From Promicromonospora sukumoe (lineage in GTDB: Bacteria > Actinomycetota > Actinomycetes > Actinomycetales > Cellulomonadaceae): a stretch of 64,000 nt of DNA. This document shows, in pieces, positions 8,176 through 15,764 of this stretch (position 1 is the stretch's first letter; every line of letters starts with the position of its first letter). The position numbers were made by a program, and so were the translations under genes. The DNA lies in contig NZ_JACGWV010000002.1 in the NCBI RefSeq assembly GCF_014137995.1, forward strand, positions 558,001-622,000, given 5' to 3'. The notes under the pieces are model-generated. The model saw nothing but the letters and a program-made list of their open reading frames with translations. It was not told the origin of the DNA and did not search any database.

Positions 8176-10065
8176 TCAGCGGCCGGTCGGCCGGGGTTGC
8201 TCGGGCTGCCGGACGGCCGCGCCGAGCGACGCCAGGAGCGCGTCGAGCGCCGGGCCGTCCCGGCCGACGTCGAACACGTAGTCCGCGTGGAACCGGCCCG
8301 TCCCCGCGTCGTCGGGCGAACCGCCGGGCCCGCCGGGGAAGACCGGGTCGCACCAGAAGTAGTGCAGGTCCCCGCCGTACATCGCGGCGATGTGGTACTC
8401 GTTCGTGGCCCAGTAGCTCTTGGACGCCAGCACGATCCGGGTGGCCGGGCCCGCCGAGAACACGGTGTTGATCAGCCCCGACCCCGCGTAGCCCGCGACC
8501 ACCGGCACGGCGGAGAAGAGCCGCACCTGGTCCGGCAGCGAGAGGTCCTCGGGATAGACGACGACGAACCCGGCGTCCTCGAACCGGCGCTCCACCTCGT
8601 CGCCGTTGAGGCAGCGCCTTCGGGTCGCGACCCGGCGCGAGACGAACACCCGCTCGGGCAGCGGGTCCTGCCCGGCCCGCGGGAGCAGCCCCGCCGTCAC
8701 CCGTGCCCACACGTCCCGCGCGGCGGGGCTGAGGAAGTTCGGCTGCTGGAAGGCCTGCGTCGCGGTGATCAAGCGCTCCACCCGGACGGGACCGGTGATC
8801 AGGCGCACCCGCTCGCGGCCGATCCCGTAGGCGCCGAGCAGCTCATACGTATAGGCGGGGAGGTCGTCGGCGCCCTCGGGCGGGCTGATCAGCAGCCGCA
8901 GGCCGGGGTGCTCGGCGAGCGCCGCGTCCCACGCCCACAGCTTCGACAGGTCGTGCGTGATGACGTGCCCGTAGTGGCCGGGGATCTGGTTGTCCAGGTG
9001 GTAGAACGTGCCGGGCAGCGCCTCGGGCTCGACGCCCTCCTGCAGCAGCCCGGAGTAGTCGCTGCCGTAGTAGTGCATGCCGCGCGTCCTGCGACTGGAC
9101 CGGCCCGGCAGGAAGTACGACGTCGGCAGCAGGAGCCGTTCGAGCACGGCCACCTGACGGGGCGCGACCAGCACGTCCGCGTAGACCGTGCAGGTCAGCT
9201 CGCCCACGTCGACGGCGTCGGGCAGGCGCTCGGCCGCCAGCGCCGCGTCGCTGGACCAGATCGACGACGCCGAGACGTGCCGCTCCGCGGGCACGCGGGC
9301 GATCACCCGGGGCTCGACGCCGCGGGCCGCGAGCGCGGTACGGGTGTCCTCCACGCCGAGCTTGAGGACGTGCTCGCCCTTCTTGCGCAGCACGAGGAGG
9401 TCGCCCTCGGTGGTCACGCCGGCCAGGGCGCGAGCCAGGCCCAGCTCCAGCGCGCTGCTGAGCTTGCGCCGCTCGGACGTCGGCAGGCCCTGGCGCCGGA
9501 CGAGCTCCCGGACGTCGTCGGCGATGTCGCCGGCACTGTCGCCGTTGGGCGCGCTGTCACCGGGGGCCGGCGCCGCGCCGTCGGGGGCGGGTTCCAGGCG
9601 GGCGACGTACCGGCCGCCGTCGGCCAGCGCGAGGAAGGCCCGGCGGAAGGTGCTGCGCACGGCGGCGGGTCGCGCCCGCCGCGTGTCCACGATCAGGTCG
9701 GCCGGGGGCACGGACGCCAGCGCCCGCAGGATGCCCCGCTCGTGGGCGAACCGGGTCAGGCCGAACCCGTGCTCCGCCGCCGGGACCTGGGGACCGTCGT
9801 ACAGGACGGTGAGCCGGGCGTCGGGGTACCACTCCTGGAACCGGCGGCCTAGGAGGACCGGCCGGTCCCTGCAGATCACCACCAGGTCGCGGACGCCGGC
9901 GGGGTCGACGGCCTGACGGACGGTCTCCAGGGGCTGCCGGGTTCCCGCCGGGGGGCGCCGAGGGCCCTCCGGCGGCGCGGGCGTGGCGGCGGCGGTGGCC
10001 CCGCGTGCTCGTGCCCGCGCCCGTGAGACGAGGGACCTGAGCTGTCCGGACCAAGAGCGCGTCAT
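8176..10065 (-). CDS. GT61-type (DUF563) glycosyltransferase family protein
   Basis: 629 residues. The C-terminal half matches the GT61/DUF563 pattern: FYHLDNQIPGHYGHVITHDL, then RVFVSRRVATRRRCLNGDEV, FEDAGFVVVYPEDLSLPDQV and VVAGYAGSGLINTVFSAG. In this family such motifs form the nucleotide-sugar binding half, though the usual G-S-G-L/H context here is YAGSGL. The N-terminal 200 residues (Arg/Ala-rich start, then CRDRPVLLGRRFQEWYPDAR) are not recognised. No signal peptide; a cytoplasmic transferase acting on a surface glycan is inferred. It is transcribed alone, converging on the GntR gene and divergent from the FGE gene. Confidence 0.75.
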   Translation of the reverse strand: MTRSWSGQLRSLVSRARARARGATAAATPAPPEGPRRPPAGTRQPLETVRQAVDPAGVRDLVVICRDRPVLLGRRFQEWYPDARLTVLYDGPQVPAAEHGFGLTRFAHERGILRALASVPPADLIVDTRRARPAAVRSTFRRAFLALADGGRYVARLEPAPDGAAPAPGDSAPNGDSAGDIADDVRELVRRQGLPTSERRKLSSALELGLARALAGVTTEGDLLVLRKKGEHVLKLGVEDTRTALAARGVEPRVIARVPAERHVSASSIWSSDAALAAERLPDAVDVGELTCTVYADVLVAPRQVAVLERLLLPTSYFLPGRSSRRTRGMHYYGSDYSGLLQEGVEPEALPGTFYHLDNQIPGHYGHVITHDLSKLWAWDAALAEHPGLRLLISPPEGADDLPAYTYELLGAYGIGRERVRLITGPVRVERLITATQAFQQPNFLSPAARDVWARVTAGLLPRAGQDPLPERVFVSRRVATRRRCLNGDEVERRFEDAGFVVVYPEDLSLPDQVRLFSAVPVVAGYAGSGLINTVFSAGPATRIVLASKSYWATNEYHIAAMYGGDLHYFWCDPVFPGGPGGSPDDAGTGRFHADYVFDVGRDGPALDALLASLGAAVRQPEQPRPTGR

Positions 10066-10204
10066 AGCGCCATTTCACTCCAGTTCTTTCGGCATCGCCT
10101 CGTAAGTAGCCGGGCCGGCCGGGTGAACCGGGCACGCGCGGGGTGTCGTCGGGGCGTGTCGTCCCACGTCACAGCGCCGGGGACGACGCCGCTACCGTGG
10201 GAGC

Positions 10205-11215
10205 GTGACGAGCGACGAGCAGACCGGGGACGAGCGGGCCGGAACGGGGCACGAGGGATGCGGGTGCGGCTGCGGCACCCCGGGGCGGGACGCGTTCGTC
10301 CCGCTCGGTTCCCGCCCGCCCGACGCCGCCGCGGCGCCGGCCGGGGGCCGGCACGACGTCGAGCAGGCGCACGTCCCCGCGGGGCGGTTCACGATGGGCG
10401 ACTCGTCGGGCGACCGGAACCCCGGCGACGGCGAGACGCCCCGGCACGAGGTGTCGCTCGACGCCTTCGAGATCGACGCGACCACGGTGACGAACGCCGA
10501 CTTCGCGCGGTTCGTCGACGAGACCGGCTACCGCACCGAGGCGGAGACGTTCGGCTTCTCCGCCGTCTTCCACCTCGCCGTCGAGGCCGACCCCGCCGAC
10601 ATCATGGGCCAGGCCGAGGCCACCCCGTGGTGGTTCGGCGTCCGCGGCGCGGACTGGGCGCACCCGGGCGGGCCGCGCTCCGACGTCGAGGGTCGCGACG
10701 ACCACCCCGCGACCCACGTGAGCTGGAACGACGCCGTCGCCTACTGCGCGTGGGCCGGCCGCCGCCTGCCCACGGAGGCCGAGTGGGAGTACGCGGCCCG
10801 GGGCGGCGTCGACGGCGCGAAGTACCCCTGGGGCGACGCCGAGGTCGACGACGGCGGCTGGCGCGCGAACATCTGGCAGGGCGCCTTCCCGCGGGACAAC
10901 ACCCTGGACGACGGCTGGCTCACCACCGCGCCGGTGCGGACGTTCGAGCCCAACGGGTACGGCCTGTGGCAGCCGGTCGGCAACGTCTGGGAGTGGTGCC
11001 AGGACTGGTTCGACCCGGGCTTCTACGACCGCTCCCCGGCGGCGAACCCGACGGGCCCGGACCAGGGCGGCATGCGCATCCTGCGGGGCGGCAGCTACCT
11101 GTGCCACATCTCGTACTGCAACCGCTACCGCAACTCGGCGCGCTCGTCGAACACGCCGGACTCGTCGATGGGCAACGCGGGCTTCCGCACGGTGGCGCTC
11201 GCCCCTGAGACCTGA
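10205..11215 (+). CDS. Formylglycine-generating enzyme (sulfatase-modifying factor)
   Basis: Copper-dependent oxidase family that converts a cysteine in the CxPxR motif of sulfatases into formylglycine. The 336-residue protein ends with the diagnostic active site GGSYLCHISYCNRYRNSARS, with Cys300 and Cys305 spaced as in human SUMF1 and Streptomyces FGE, followed by NTPDSSMGNAGFRTV. VSWNDAVAYCAWAGRRLPTE and EWEYAARGG are also typical of the fold. The GTG start is followed by a Cys/Gly-rich CGCGCG stretch. No type I sulfatase lies in the window, so the client must be elsewhere. Both catalytic cysteines separate it from non-catalytic FGE-fold proteins. Confidence 0.92.
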   Translation: MTSDEQTGDERAGTGHEGCGCGCGTPGRDAFVPLGSRPPDAAAAPAGGRHDVEQAHVPAGRFTMGDSSGDRNPGDGETPRHEVSLDAFEIDATTVTNADFARFVDETGYRTEAETFGFSAVFHLAVEADPADIMGQAEATPWWFGVRGADWAHPGGPRSDVEGRDDHPATHVSWNDAVAYCAWAGRRLPTEAEWEYAARGGVDGAKYPWGDAEVDDGGWRANIWQGAFPRDNTLDDGWLTTAPVRTFEPNGYGLWQPVGNVWEWCQDWFDPGFYDRSPAANPTGPDQGGMRILRGGSYLCHISYCNRYRNSARSSNTPDSSMGNAGFRTVALAPET

Positions 11216-11224
11216 GTCCCGGAG

Positions 11225-11282
11225 TCGAACGTAGGGGTGGTCGCCGCATGACCGGTTATGCGGCGACCACCCCTACGTTCGA
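11225..11282. terminator. Perfect 25-bp palindrome, likely bidirectional terminator
   Basis: Arms at 11225-11249 and 11258-11282 are perfectly complementary around an eight-base loop. It sits between the FGE gene and the convergent ribbon-helix-helix gene, fitting a two-way terminator without a U-tract. Its outer end CGAACGTAGGG is shared with the palindromic element inside the amidohydrolase gene at 13211-13267, so it may instead be a member of a repeat family. Confidence 0.7.
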
Positions 11283-11297
11283 TTCTGGCGTGCAGCC

Positions 11298-11561
11298 TCA
11301 CGCGACGTGCGCCCAGGCGCGCACCGCGGCCCGGATGGCTTCGGACCGGTTCGCCAGCCCCTCCGCCTTGGCCTGCCGGTCCAGCGCGGCGAGCGTCGCG
11401 GCGTCCAGCCGGGTCGGAACCACCTCGCCCGGCCCGTCGCCCGCAGGCGGACGACCGCGGCGACGCAGCTTGGTCACGTCGTAGCCGGCCTCCGCCTCAT
11501 CGGCCCAGGCCTGGATCTGTTCTTCGCTCACCGCCTGCCCGCGGATCTTCCTGTCGCTCAT
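11298..11561 (-). CDS. Ribbon-helix-helix (CopG-like) protein, orphan antitoxin-like
   Basis: 87 residues. The C-terminal part, VVPTRLDAATLAALDRQAKA then GLANRSEAIRAAVRAWAHVA, is a ribbon-helix-helix DNA-binding fold: a beta strand followed by two helices with the S-E-A-I-R N-cap of helix two. The N-terminal half (EEQIQAWADEAEAGYDVTKL, RRRGRPP) is the tail seen in many chromosomal antitoxins of this class. No toxin gene is adjacent: downstream is the convergent FGE gene and upstream a 129-base gap. It may be an orphan antitoxin or a stand-alone regulator. Confidence 0.75.
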   Translation of the reverse strand: MSDRKIRGQAVSEEQIQAWADEAEAGYDVTKLRRRGRPPAGDGPGEVVPTRLDAATLAALDRQAKAEGLANRSEAIRAAVRAWAHVA

Positions 11562-11569
11562 GTGAATAT

Positions 11570-11577
11570 CGTATACG
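11570..11577. promoter_or_regulatory. Candidate autoregulatory operator of the RHH gene
   Basis: CGTATACG is an eight-base perfect palindrome nine bases before the RHH start. With nearby TACG repeats (TACGCATTTACGTATACG read leftward) it forms an AT-rich patch in otherwise GC-rich DNA. RHH proteins usually bind short repeated palindromes at their own promoter. Inference only. Confidence 0.35.
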
Positions 11578-11609
11578 TAAATGCGTACCGGTCAACGGTG
11601 GGCCCCGCC

Positions 11610-11680
11610 GATCAGGTGAGTGCGGAGGTAGTGGCGGAACGAGGGGGGCTTTCCGCTACTGCATCCGCACTCACCTGATC
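11610..11680. terminator. Long imperfect hairpin with 17-bp perfect outer arms
   Basis: GATCAGGTGAGTGCGGA at 11610-11626 pairs perfectly with 11664-11680, and the interior (around GGCGGA and TCCGC) is partly self-complementary. It begins eleven bases beyond the stop of the leftward amidohydrolase gene and lies upstream of the RHH promoter, so it probably ends amidohydrolase transcription. Confidence 0.55.
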
Positions 11681-11690
11681 CGGGGTCGGG

Positions 11691-13322
11691 TCAGAACTTG
11701 TGGTGGGTCCAGCGGCCCGCCAGGAGGGTCGCCGCCACCGGCATGTCGCGGAGCGACTTCGCCGCGGCGGCCAGGTCAGCGGCCGCGGCATCCGCGTCGC
11801 CGGCGTCTGCGCCCGGCGCCAGCGGGTCGGCGTCCAGGACCACCAGGTCGGCCGGCGCGCCCGCCGTCGGGACCAGGCCGCGGCCGTCCGTCGAGGCCTC
11901 CAGGGCCGTGCGCAGGCCGATCCGCTGCTCCGGGTGCCACGGCGCGCGGCCGTCGCGGGACCGGCTGACCGCCGCGGCCACCGCGAACCAGGGGTCGAGC
12001 GGCGCGACCGGGGCGTCCGAGCCCAGGGCGAGCACCGCACCGGCGTCGTCCAGCGCGCCGAAGGCGAAGGCGCGGCCCGTGCGGCCGGCCCAGTGCCGGT
12101 CGGCGATGTCGCGGTCGTCCATGGCGTGCTCGGGCTGGACGGACGCGACGACGCCGAGCTCCGCGAAGCGGGCCAGGTCGGCCGGGTCGAGGAGCTGCGC
12201 GTGCTCGACCGAGCCGCGGGCGCCGGTCGCGGCGAACGCGTCCAGCGCGAGCGTGTTGGCGTGGTCGCCGATCGCGTGGATCGCGCACCGCAGGCCCCCG
12301 GCGACGGCGCGCGCCATGAGCGGGACCAGCTCGGCCGGCGGCACCGACAGGATGCCGTGGGCCTCGGACCCGGTCAGGCCCGGGTACGGGTCGTGGCAGT
12401 ACGCGGTGCGCGTGTTGAGCGAGCCGTCCGTGACCACCTTGAACGGACCCTGCTCCATCAGCCCGCCCGTGCCGGGCAGCACGTCGCCGCTGCTCAGGCC
12501 TTCGGCGAGCACATCGTCCAGCCAGGGGGTCCACACGCCCGAGCGCACCCGCAGCGCGTCGAACCCGGTGGCGAACCGGCGCCGCCAGGCCGTGAGGTTG
12601 TCCGTGATCTCCAGGTCGACGACGCCGACGACGCCCCGCGCCGCGGCGGCCGCGGCGGCGTCGGCCACCCAGGCGTCGGCGAGGTGGTCCGGCGCCCGGT
12701 CGACGACGGCGGCCAGCGGCAGCCACTCGCCCTCCCGCAGCAGCCCCGTGGGATGCGCGCCGACGCCGGCGAACCGCAGGCCGGCGGTGCTGAGCCAGGC
12801 GCAGTGCAGGTCGCCGGACACGAGGACCACGGGGACCTCGCCCGCGACGGCGTCGAGCAGGTCCGCCGTGGGCGCGTCGGGCCACAGGCCGTCCCGGAAC
12901 CCGTAGCCGACCAGCGCGGTGCCGGGCTCGGGCGGCCCGTCGGCGAGCCGGTCGCGCACGAGCGCGACGGCCTCGGCGGCCGACCGCGCGCCCGACAGGT
13001 CGAGCCGGCGCCGCACCAGCGCCCACTGCGTGAGGTGCACGTGCGCGTCCCAGAGCCCGGGCATGACGAACCGCCCGTCCAGGTCGACCCGCTCGACGCC
13101 GCCGTCGCCGACCCGCCCGGCCGCCCCGACGGCGACGACCACCCCGTCCCGCACCAGCACGTCGACGAGCCCGCCCACCAGCCCGTCCGACGGCGCGCCG
13201 TCGGATCCGCCGAACGTAGCGCCCGTCGGCCCCACACCCCCCGATCCGCCGACGGACCCTACGTTCGACGACCCCACCAGGCGGGCGTTCGACAGCAGCA
13301 CGGGCTCAGCAGCGGCCGTCAT
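11691..13322 (-). CDS. Amidohydrolase family protein (YtcJ-like, Amidohydro_3)
   Basis: Metal-dependent hydrolase of 543 residues with the composite beta-sandwich plus TIM-barrel layout. The first metal-binding pair is in VMPGLWDAHVHLTQW, a later His in LRCAIHAIGDHANTLAL and EHAQLLDPADL, and the conserved late Asp in LALGSDAPVAPLDPW. Substrate is unknown; YtcJ relatives act on amides or formamides. Start ATG at 13322 overlaps the stop of the upstream PaiB-like gene (ATGA), so the two are coupled. Residues 19-38 or so (NVGSVGGSGGVGPTGATFGG) are Gly-rich, sit between two conserved strands and are encoded by a palindromic DNA element, as if inserted. Confidence 0.88.
   Translation of the reverse strand: MTAAAEPVLLSNARLVGSSNVGSVGGSGGVGPTGATFGGSDGAPSDGLVGGLVDVLVRDGVVVAVGAAGRVGDGGVERVDLDGRFVMPGLWDAHVHLTQWALVRRRLDLSGARSAAEAVALVRDRLADGPPEPGTALVGYGFRDGLWPDAPTADLLDAVAGEVPVVLVSGDLHCAWLSTAGLRFAGVGAHPTGLLREGEWLPLAAVVDRAPDHLADAWVADAAAAAAARGVVGVVDLEITDNLTAWRRRFATGFDALRVRSGVWTPWLDDVLAEGLSSGDVLPGTGGLMEQGPFKVVTDGSLNTRTAYCHDPYPGLTGSEAHGILSVPPAELVPLMARAVAGGLRCAIHAIGDHANTLALDAFAATGARGSVEHAQLLDPADLARFAELGVVASVQPEHAMDDRDIADRHWAGRTGRAFAFGALDDAGAVLALGSDAPVAPLDPWFAVAAAVSRSRDGRAPWHPEQRIGLRTALEASTDGRGLVPTAGAPADLVVLDADPLAPGADAGDADAAAADLAAAAKSLRDMPVAATLLAGRWTHHKF
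13211..13267. repeat. 57-bp palindromic element inside a coding sequence
   Basis: CGAACGTAG (13211-13219) pairs with CTACGTTCG (13259-13267), and CCGTCGGC (13223-13230) with GCCGACGG (13248-13255), separated by symmetrical three-base bulges. The length is 19 codons exactly, so it keeps the amidohydrolase reading frame and encodes a Gly-rich segment in the N-terminal domain. The terminal CGAACGTAGGG also starts the intergenic palindrome at 11225. This resembles palindromic elements known to insert in frame into genes in some other bacteria; identity with any named family is not claimed. Confidence 0.6.
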
Positions 13323-13963
13323 GCCGCGTCGTCCGGGCGACGGTCCAGCTCGGCGCGCACCTCGGCCGCGAGCGCCGGCTGCGCGTAGTGCGGGTCCGAC
13401 TCCAGCGCCGTCACCACGCGTTCCACCACCTCGCGCGGCTTGTCCTGGCTGAGCTTGGCCTTGCCCTGCCAGCGGTTGACGCGCAGGCGGAACCCGGCAG
13501 CCCCGCGGGCGATGCGGTGCGCGTACTCCTCGACGCTCGGCAGCCGTGCGGGCGAGGGCATGACCGACTCGTACCGGTCGACGGTGTCGGACAGGATCGC
13601 GTAGGACTCCTCGGGCCCGAGCAGCTCGACGGTGCACCACAGGTGGACGGCGAGGTAGTTCCAGGTGGGCACGGCGGGCGTGATGTCGTACCAGCCGGGC
13701 GAGACGTAGCCGTGCGGGCCCTGCACGATCAGCAGCGACACGCGGCCGCTGTCGAGCGCGTGCAGCACCTCGTCGGGCCGGCCGACGTGGCTGAGCAGGC
13801 TCATCGGCTCCCCCGCCGGCGTCTCCTCCAGAAGGACGGGCAGGTGGGAGGCGACCGGGGCGCCGTCGTCGGCCACCGAGACGAGGGTGGCCCAGCCGTG
13901 GGTGCGGACCAGGTCGCGCACGCGGGCCTCGTCCTGGATCTCGTAGTCGCTCGTGTGGATCAC
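13319..13963 (-). CDS. FMN-binding PaiB-like protein
   Basis: 214 residues with the PaiB/FMN-binding split-barrel signature: RTHGWATLVSVADDGAPVAS at the start, SLLSHVGRPDEVLHAL, GPHGYVSPGWYDITPAVPTW followed by NYLAVHLWCTVELL, and the family C-terminal KAKLSQDKPREV. Bacillus PaiB was described as a negative regulator, but many relatives are better viewed as flavin-binding enzymes of unknown substrate. The GTG start at 13963 follows the divergent peptide-transport operon promoter. It is the first gene of a two-gene unit with the amidohydrolase, overlapping it by four bases. Confidence 0.88.
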   Translation of the reverse strand: MIHTSDYEIQDEARVRDLVRTHGWATLVSVADDGAPVASHLPVLLEETPAGEPMSLLSHVGRPDEVLHALDSGRVSLLIVQGPHGYVSPGWYDITPAVPTWNYLAVHLWCTVELLGPEESYAILSDTVDRYESVMPSPARLPSVEEYAHRIARGAAGFRLRVNRWQGKAKLSQDKPREVVERVVTALESDPHYAQPALAAEVRAELDRRPDDAA

Positions 13964-14027
13964 AGGGTCATCGAACCACCAGCGAGGGCCCGCACGGCAC
14001 CCGTCGCGTGTGACCGCCGCGTAAAAC

Positions 14028-14080
14028 TTTCATTTCCTTCTGAAACTTCATTGACCCTGCTCACCGGTGTGCGCTCAACT
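14028..14080 (+). promoter_or_regulatory. Promoter region with TTTCA-N8-TGAAA palindrome
   Basis: TTTCA (14028-14032) and TGAAA (14041-14045) form an inverted repeat, overlapping a direct repeat AAACTTTCATT / GAAACTTCATT. Immediately after comes a -35-like TTGACC (14051-14056) and, 18 bases on, a weak -10 TCAACT (14075-14080). The layout fits control of the following operon, whose own regulator is encoded at 19020. The -10 assignment is uncertain. Confidence 0.4.
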
Positions 14081-14135
14081 GTTCGCCACCCGAGCAGGAC
14101 CCGGTGCGCGAGAGCGCGCTACTCGTGGAGGAACC

Positions 14136-15764
14136 ATGATTTCGAGACAACGGCCGCTCCCCTACCGCGCCGGTACCGCGGTGACAGCCGTCGTGCTGAC
14201 CCTCTCCCTGTCCGCCTGCGGCTCGGCGGGCGCCGACGGCGGGGACGACGCCGGGGCTACCGGCGGCGGCTCCATCAGCGTGGCCGTGACCGACCCGATC
14301 CAGACGATCCCCGCCCGGCAGACCGTGGCCTACGACCTGAACATGGCCGTGTGGTCGCCGCTGACCTGGGTCGACGCCGAGGGCGAGCTCACCTACGTGG
14401 CCGCCGAGTCGATCGAGTCGGACGACGCCACCACCTGGACCGTCACGCTGCGGGACGGCTGGACCTTCCACGACGGCACCCCCGTGACCGCGCAGTCGTA
14501 CGTCGACTCGTGGAACGCCGTCGCCTACGGTCCGGACGCGTTCGAGAACTCCGGCCAGCTCGCGGGCATCGCCGGGTACGACGACCTGAACCCCGCCGAG
14601 GGCGACCCGGAGACCACCGAGATGTCGGGCCTGGCGGTCACGGACGACCTGACGTTCACCGTGACGCTGGACGGCCCCGACGGCCAGTTCCCGATGCAGG
14701 TCAGCCAGGCGCAGACCGCGATGTACCCGATGCCCGCCTCCGCCCTGGAGGACATGGACGCGTACAACACCCACCCCGTGGGCAACGGCCCGTTCCAGGT
14801 GGTCGGCGACTACGTCGAGAACGAGCCCATCGAGACCGAGGCGTACCCCGACTACCAGGGCACCGCCCCCACGGTCGACGCCATCACGTTCGTGCCGTAC
14901 GCCGACGCCACCACCGCCTACACCGACGTGCAGGCCGGGAACATCGACGTCGCGAGCGTGCCGGCGGCCCGGCTGCCGCAGGCCTCCGGCGACTTCGGCG
15001 AGCGCCTCTACACGTTCGAGGCCCCCGGCATCTCGTTCCTCGGGCTGCCGCTGTGGGACGAGCGCTACGAGGACGTGCGGGTGCGTCAGGCCATCTCGAT
15101 GGCGATCGACCGCGAGACCATCTCCGACGTCGTCTACGGCGGCCTCTACACGCCGGCCACCGCGTTCACCCCGGCCGTCGAGGCGGGCACGCCCGAGGGC
15201 ATCTGCGGCGACTTCTGCGCGTACGACCCGACCGCCGCCAAGGCCCTGCTGGACGAGGCCGGCGGGTTCGACGGCACCATCGACATCTACTTCCCGGGCG
15301 GCATCGGGCTGGACGAGCTGTACAAGGCGATCGCCAACCAGCTCCGGCAGAACCTGGGCGTCGAGGCCGTCGCCACGCCGAGCGCCGACTGGGCCGAGTT
15401 CTCCGAGAAGCGCTCGGCCGGGGACATCGACGGGCCGTTCTTCTCCCGGTGGGGCGCCCTCTACCCCAGCCAGCAGAACACGCTGCGCTCGTTCTTCGTC
15501 GAGAACGGCGGCTGCCCCAACTGCATCCCCTACTACGAGGACGACGTCGCCGACCTGATCGCGGCGGCCGACGCCGAGGCCGACCCCGACGCGGCCGGCG
15601 CGGCGTACGCCGCGGTGCAGGAGCTCCTCCTGGAGGACTTCCCGGCCCCGCCGCTGTTCTTCGAGACCTACTCCTACGTGACCTCGGAGCGCGTGGCCGA
15701 GCTGCCCACCTCCGCGGTCGGCAACCCGACGTTCAGCGCCGTCGTGCTCGCCGAGGGCGCATGA
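14136..15764 (+). CDS. ABC transporter substrate-binding lipoprotein, family 5
   Basis: Second peptide-type binding protein, 542 residues. ATG at 14136 follows a good GGAGG site. Lipoprotein signal with lipobox LSAC (Cys28), then a Gly/Asp-rich linker. Family-5 features are AVTDPIQTIPARQTVAYDLN, GWTFHDGTPVTAQSYVDSWN, VRVRQAISMAIDRETISDVV and the late DGPFFSRWGALYPSQQNTLR. It opens an operon with a metallopeptidase and permeases and overlaps the next start by four bases. It resembles the 349 protein only at family level, so the two systems are likely to have different ligands. Confidence 0.92.
   Translation: MISRQRPLPYRAGTAVTAVVLTLSLSACGSAGADGGDDAGATGGGSISVAVTDPIQTIPARQTVAYDLNMAVWSPLTWVDAEGELTYVAAESIESDDATTWTVTLRDGWTFHDGTPVTAQSYVDSWNAVAYGPDAFENSGQLAGIAGYDDLNPAEGDPETTEMSGLAVTDDLTFTVTLDGPDGQFPMQVSQAQTAMYPMPASALEDMDAYNTHPVGNGPFQVVGDYVENEPIETEAYPDYQGTAPTVDAITFVPYADATTAYTDVQAGNIDVASVPAARLPQASGDFGERLYTFEAPGISFLGLPLWDERYEDVRVRQAISMAIDRETISDVVYGGLYTPATAFTPAVEAGTPEGICGDFCAYDPTAAKALLDEAGGFDGTIDIYFPGGIGLDELYKAIANQLRQNLGVEAVATPSADWAEFSEKRSAGDIDGPFFSRWGALYPSQQNTLRSFFVENGGCPNCIPYYEDDVADLIAAADAEADPDAAGAAYAAVQELLLEDFPAPPLFFETYSYVTSERVAELPTSAVGNPTFSAVVLAEGA

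Noticed and set aside
11298..11691. A complete toxin-antitoxin pair around the RHH gene
   Set aside because: Only the antitoxin-like gene is present; flanking sequence is a hairpin on one side and the FGE gene's terminator on the other.
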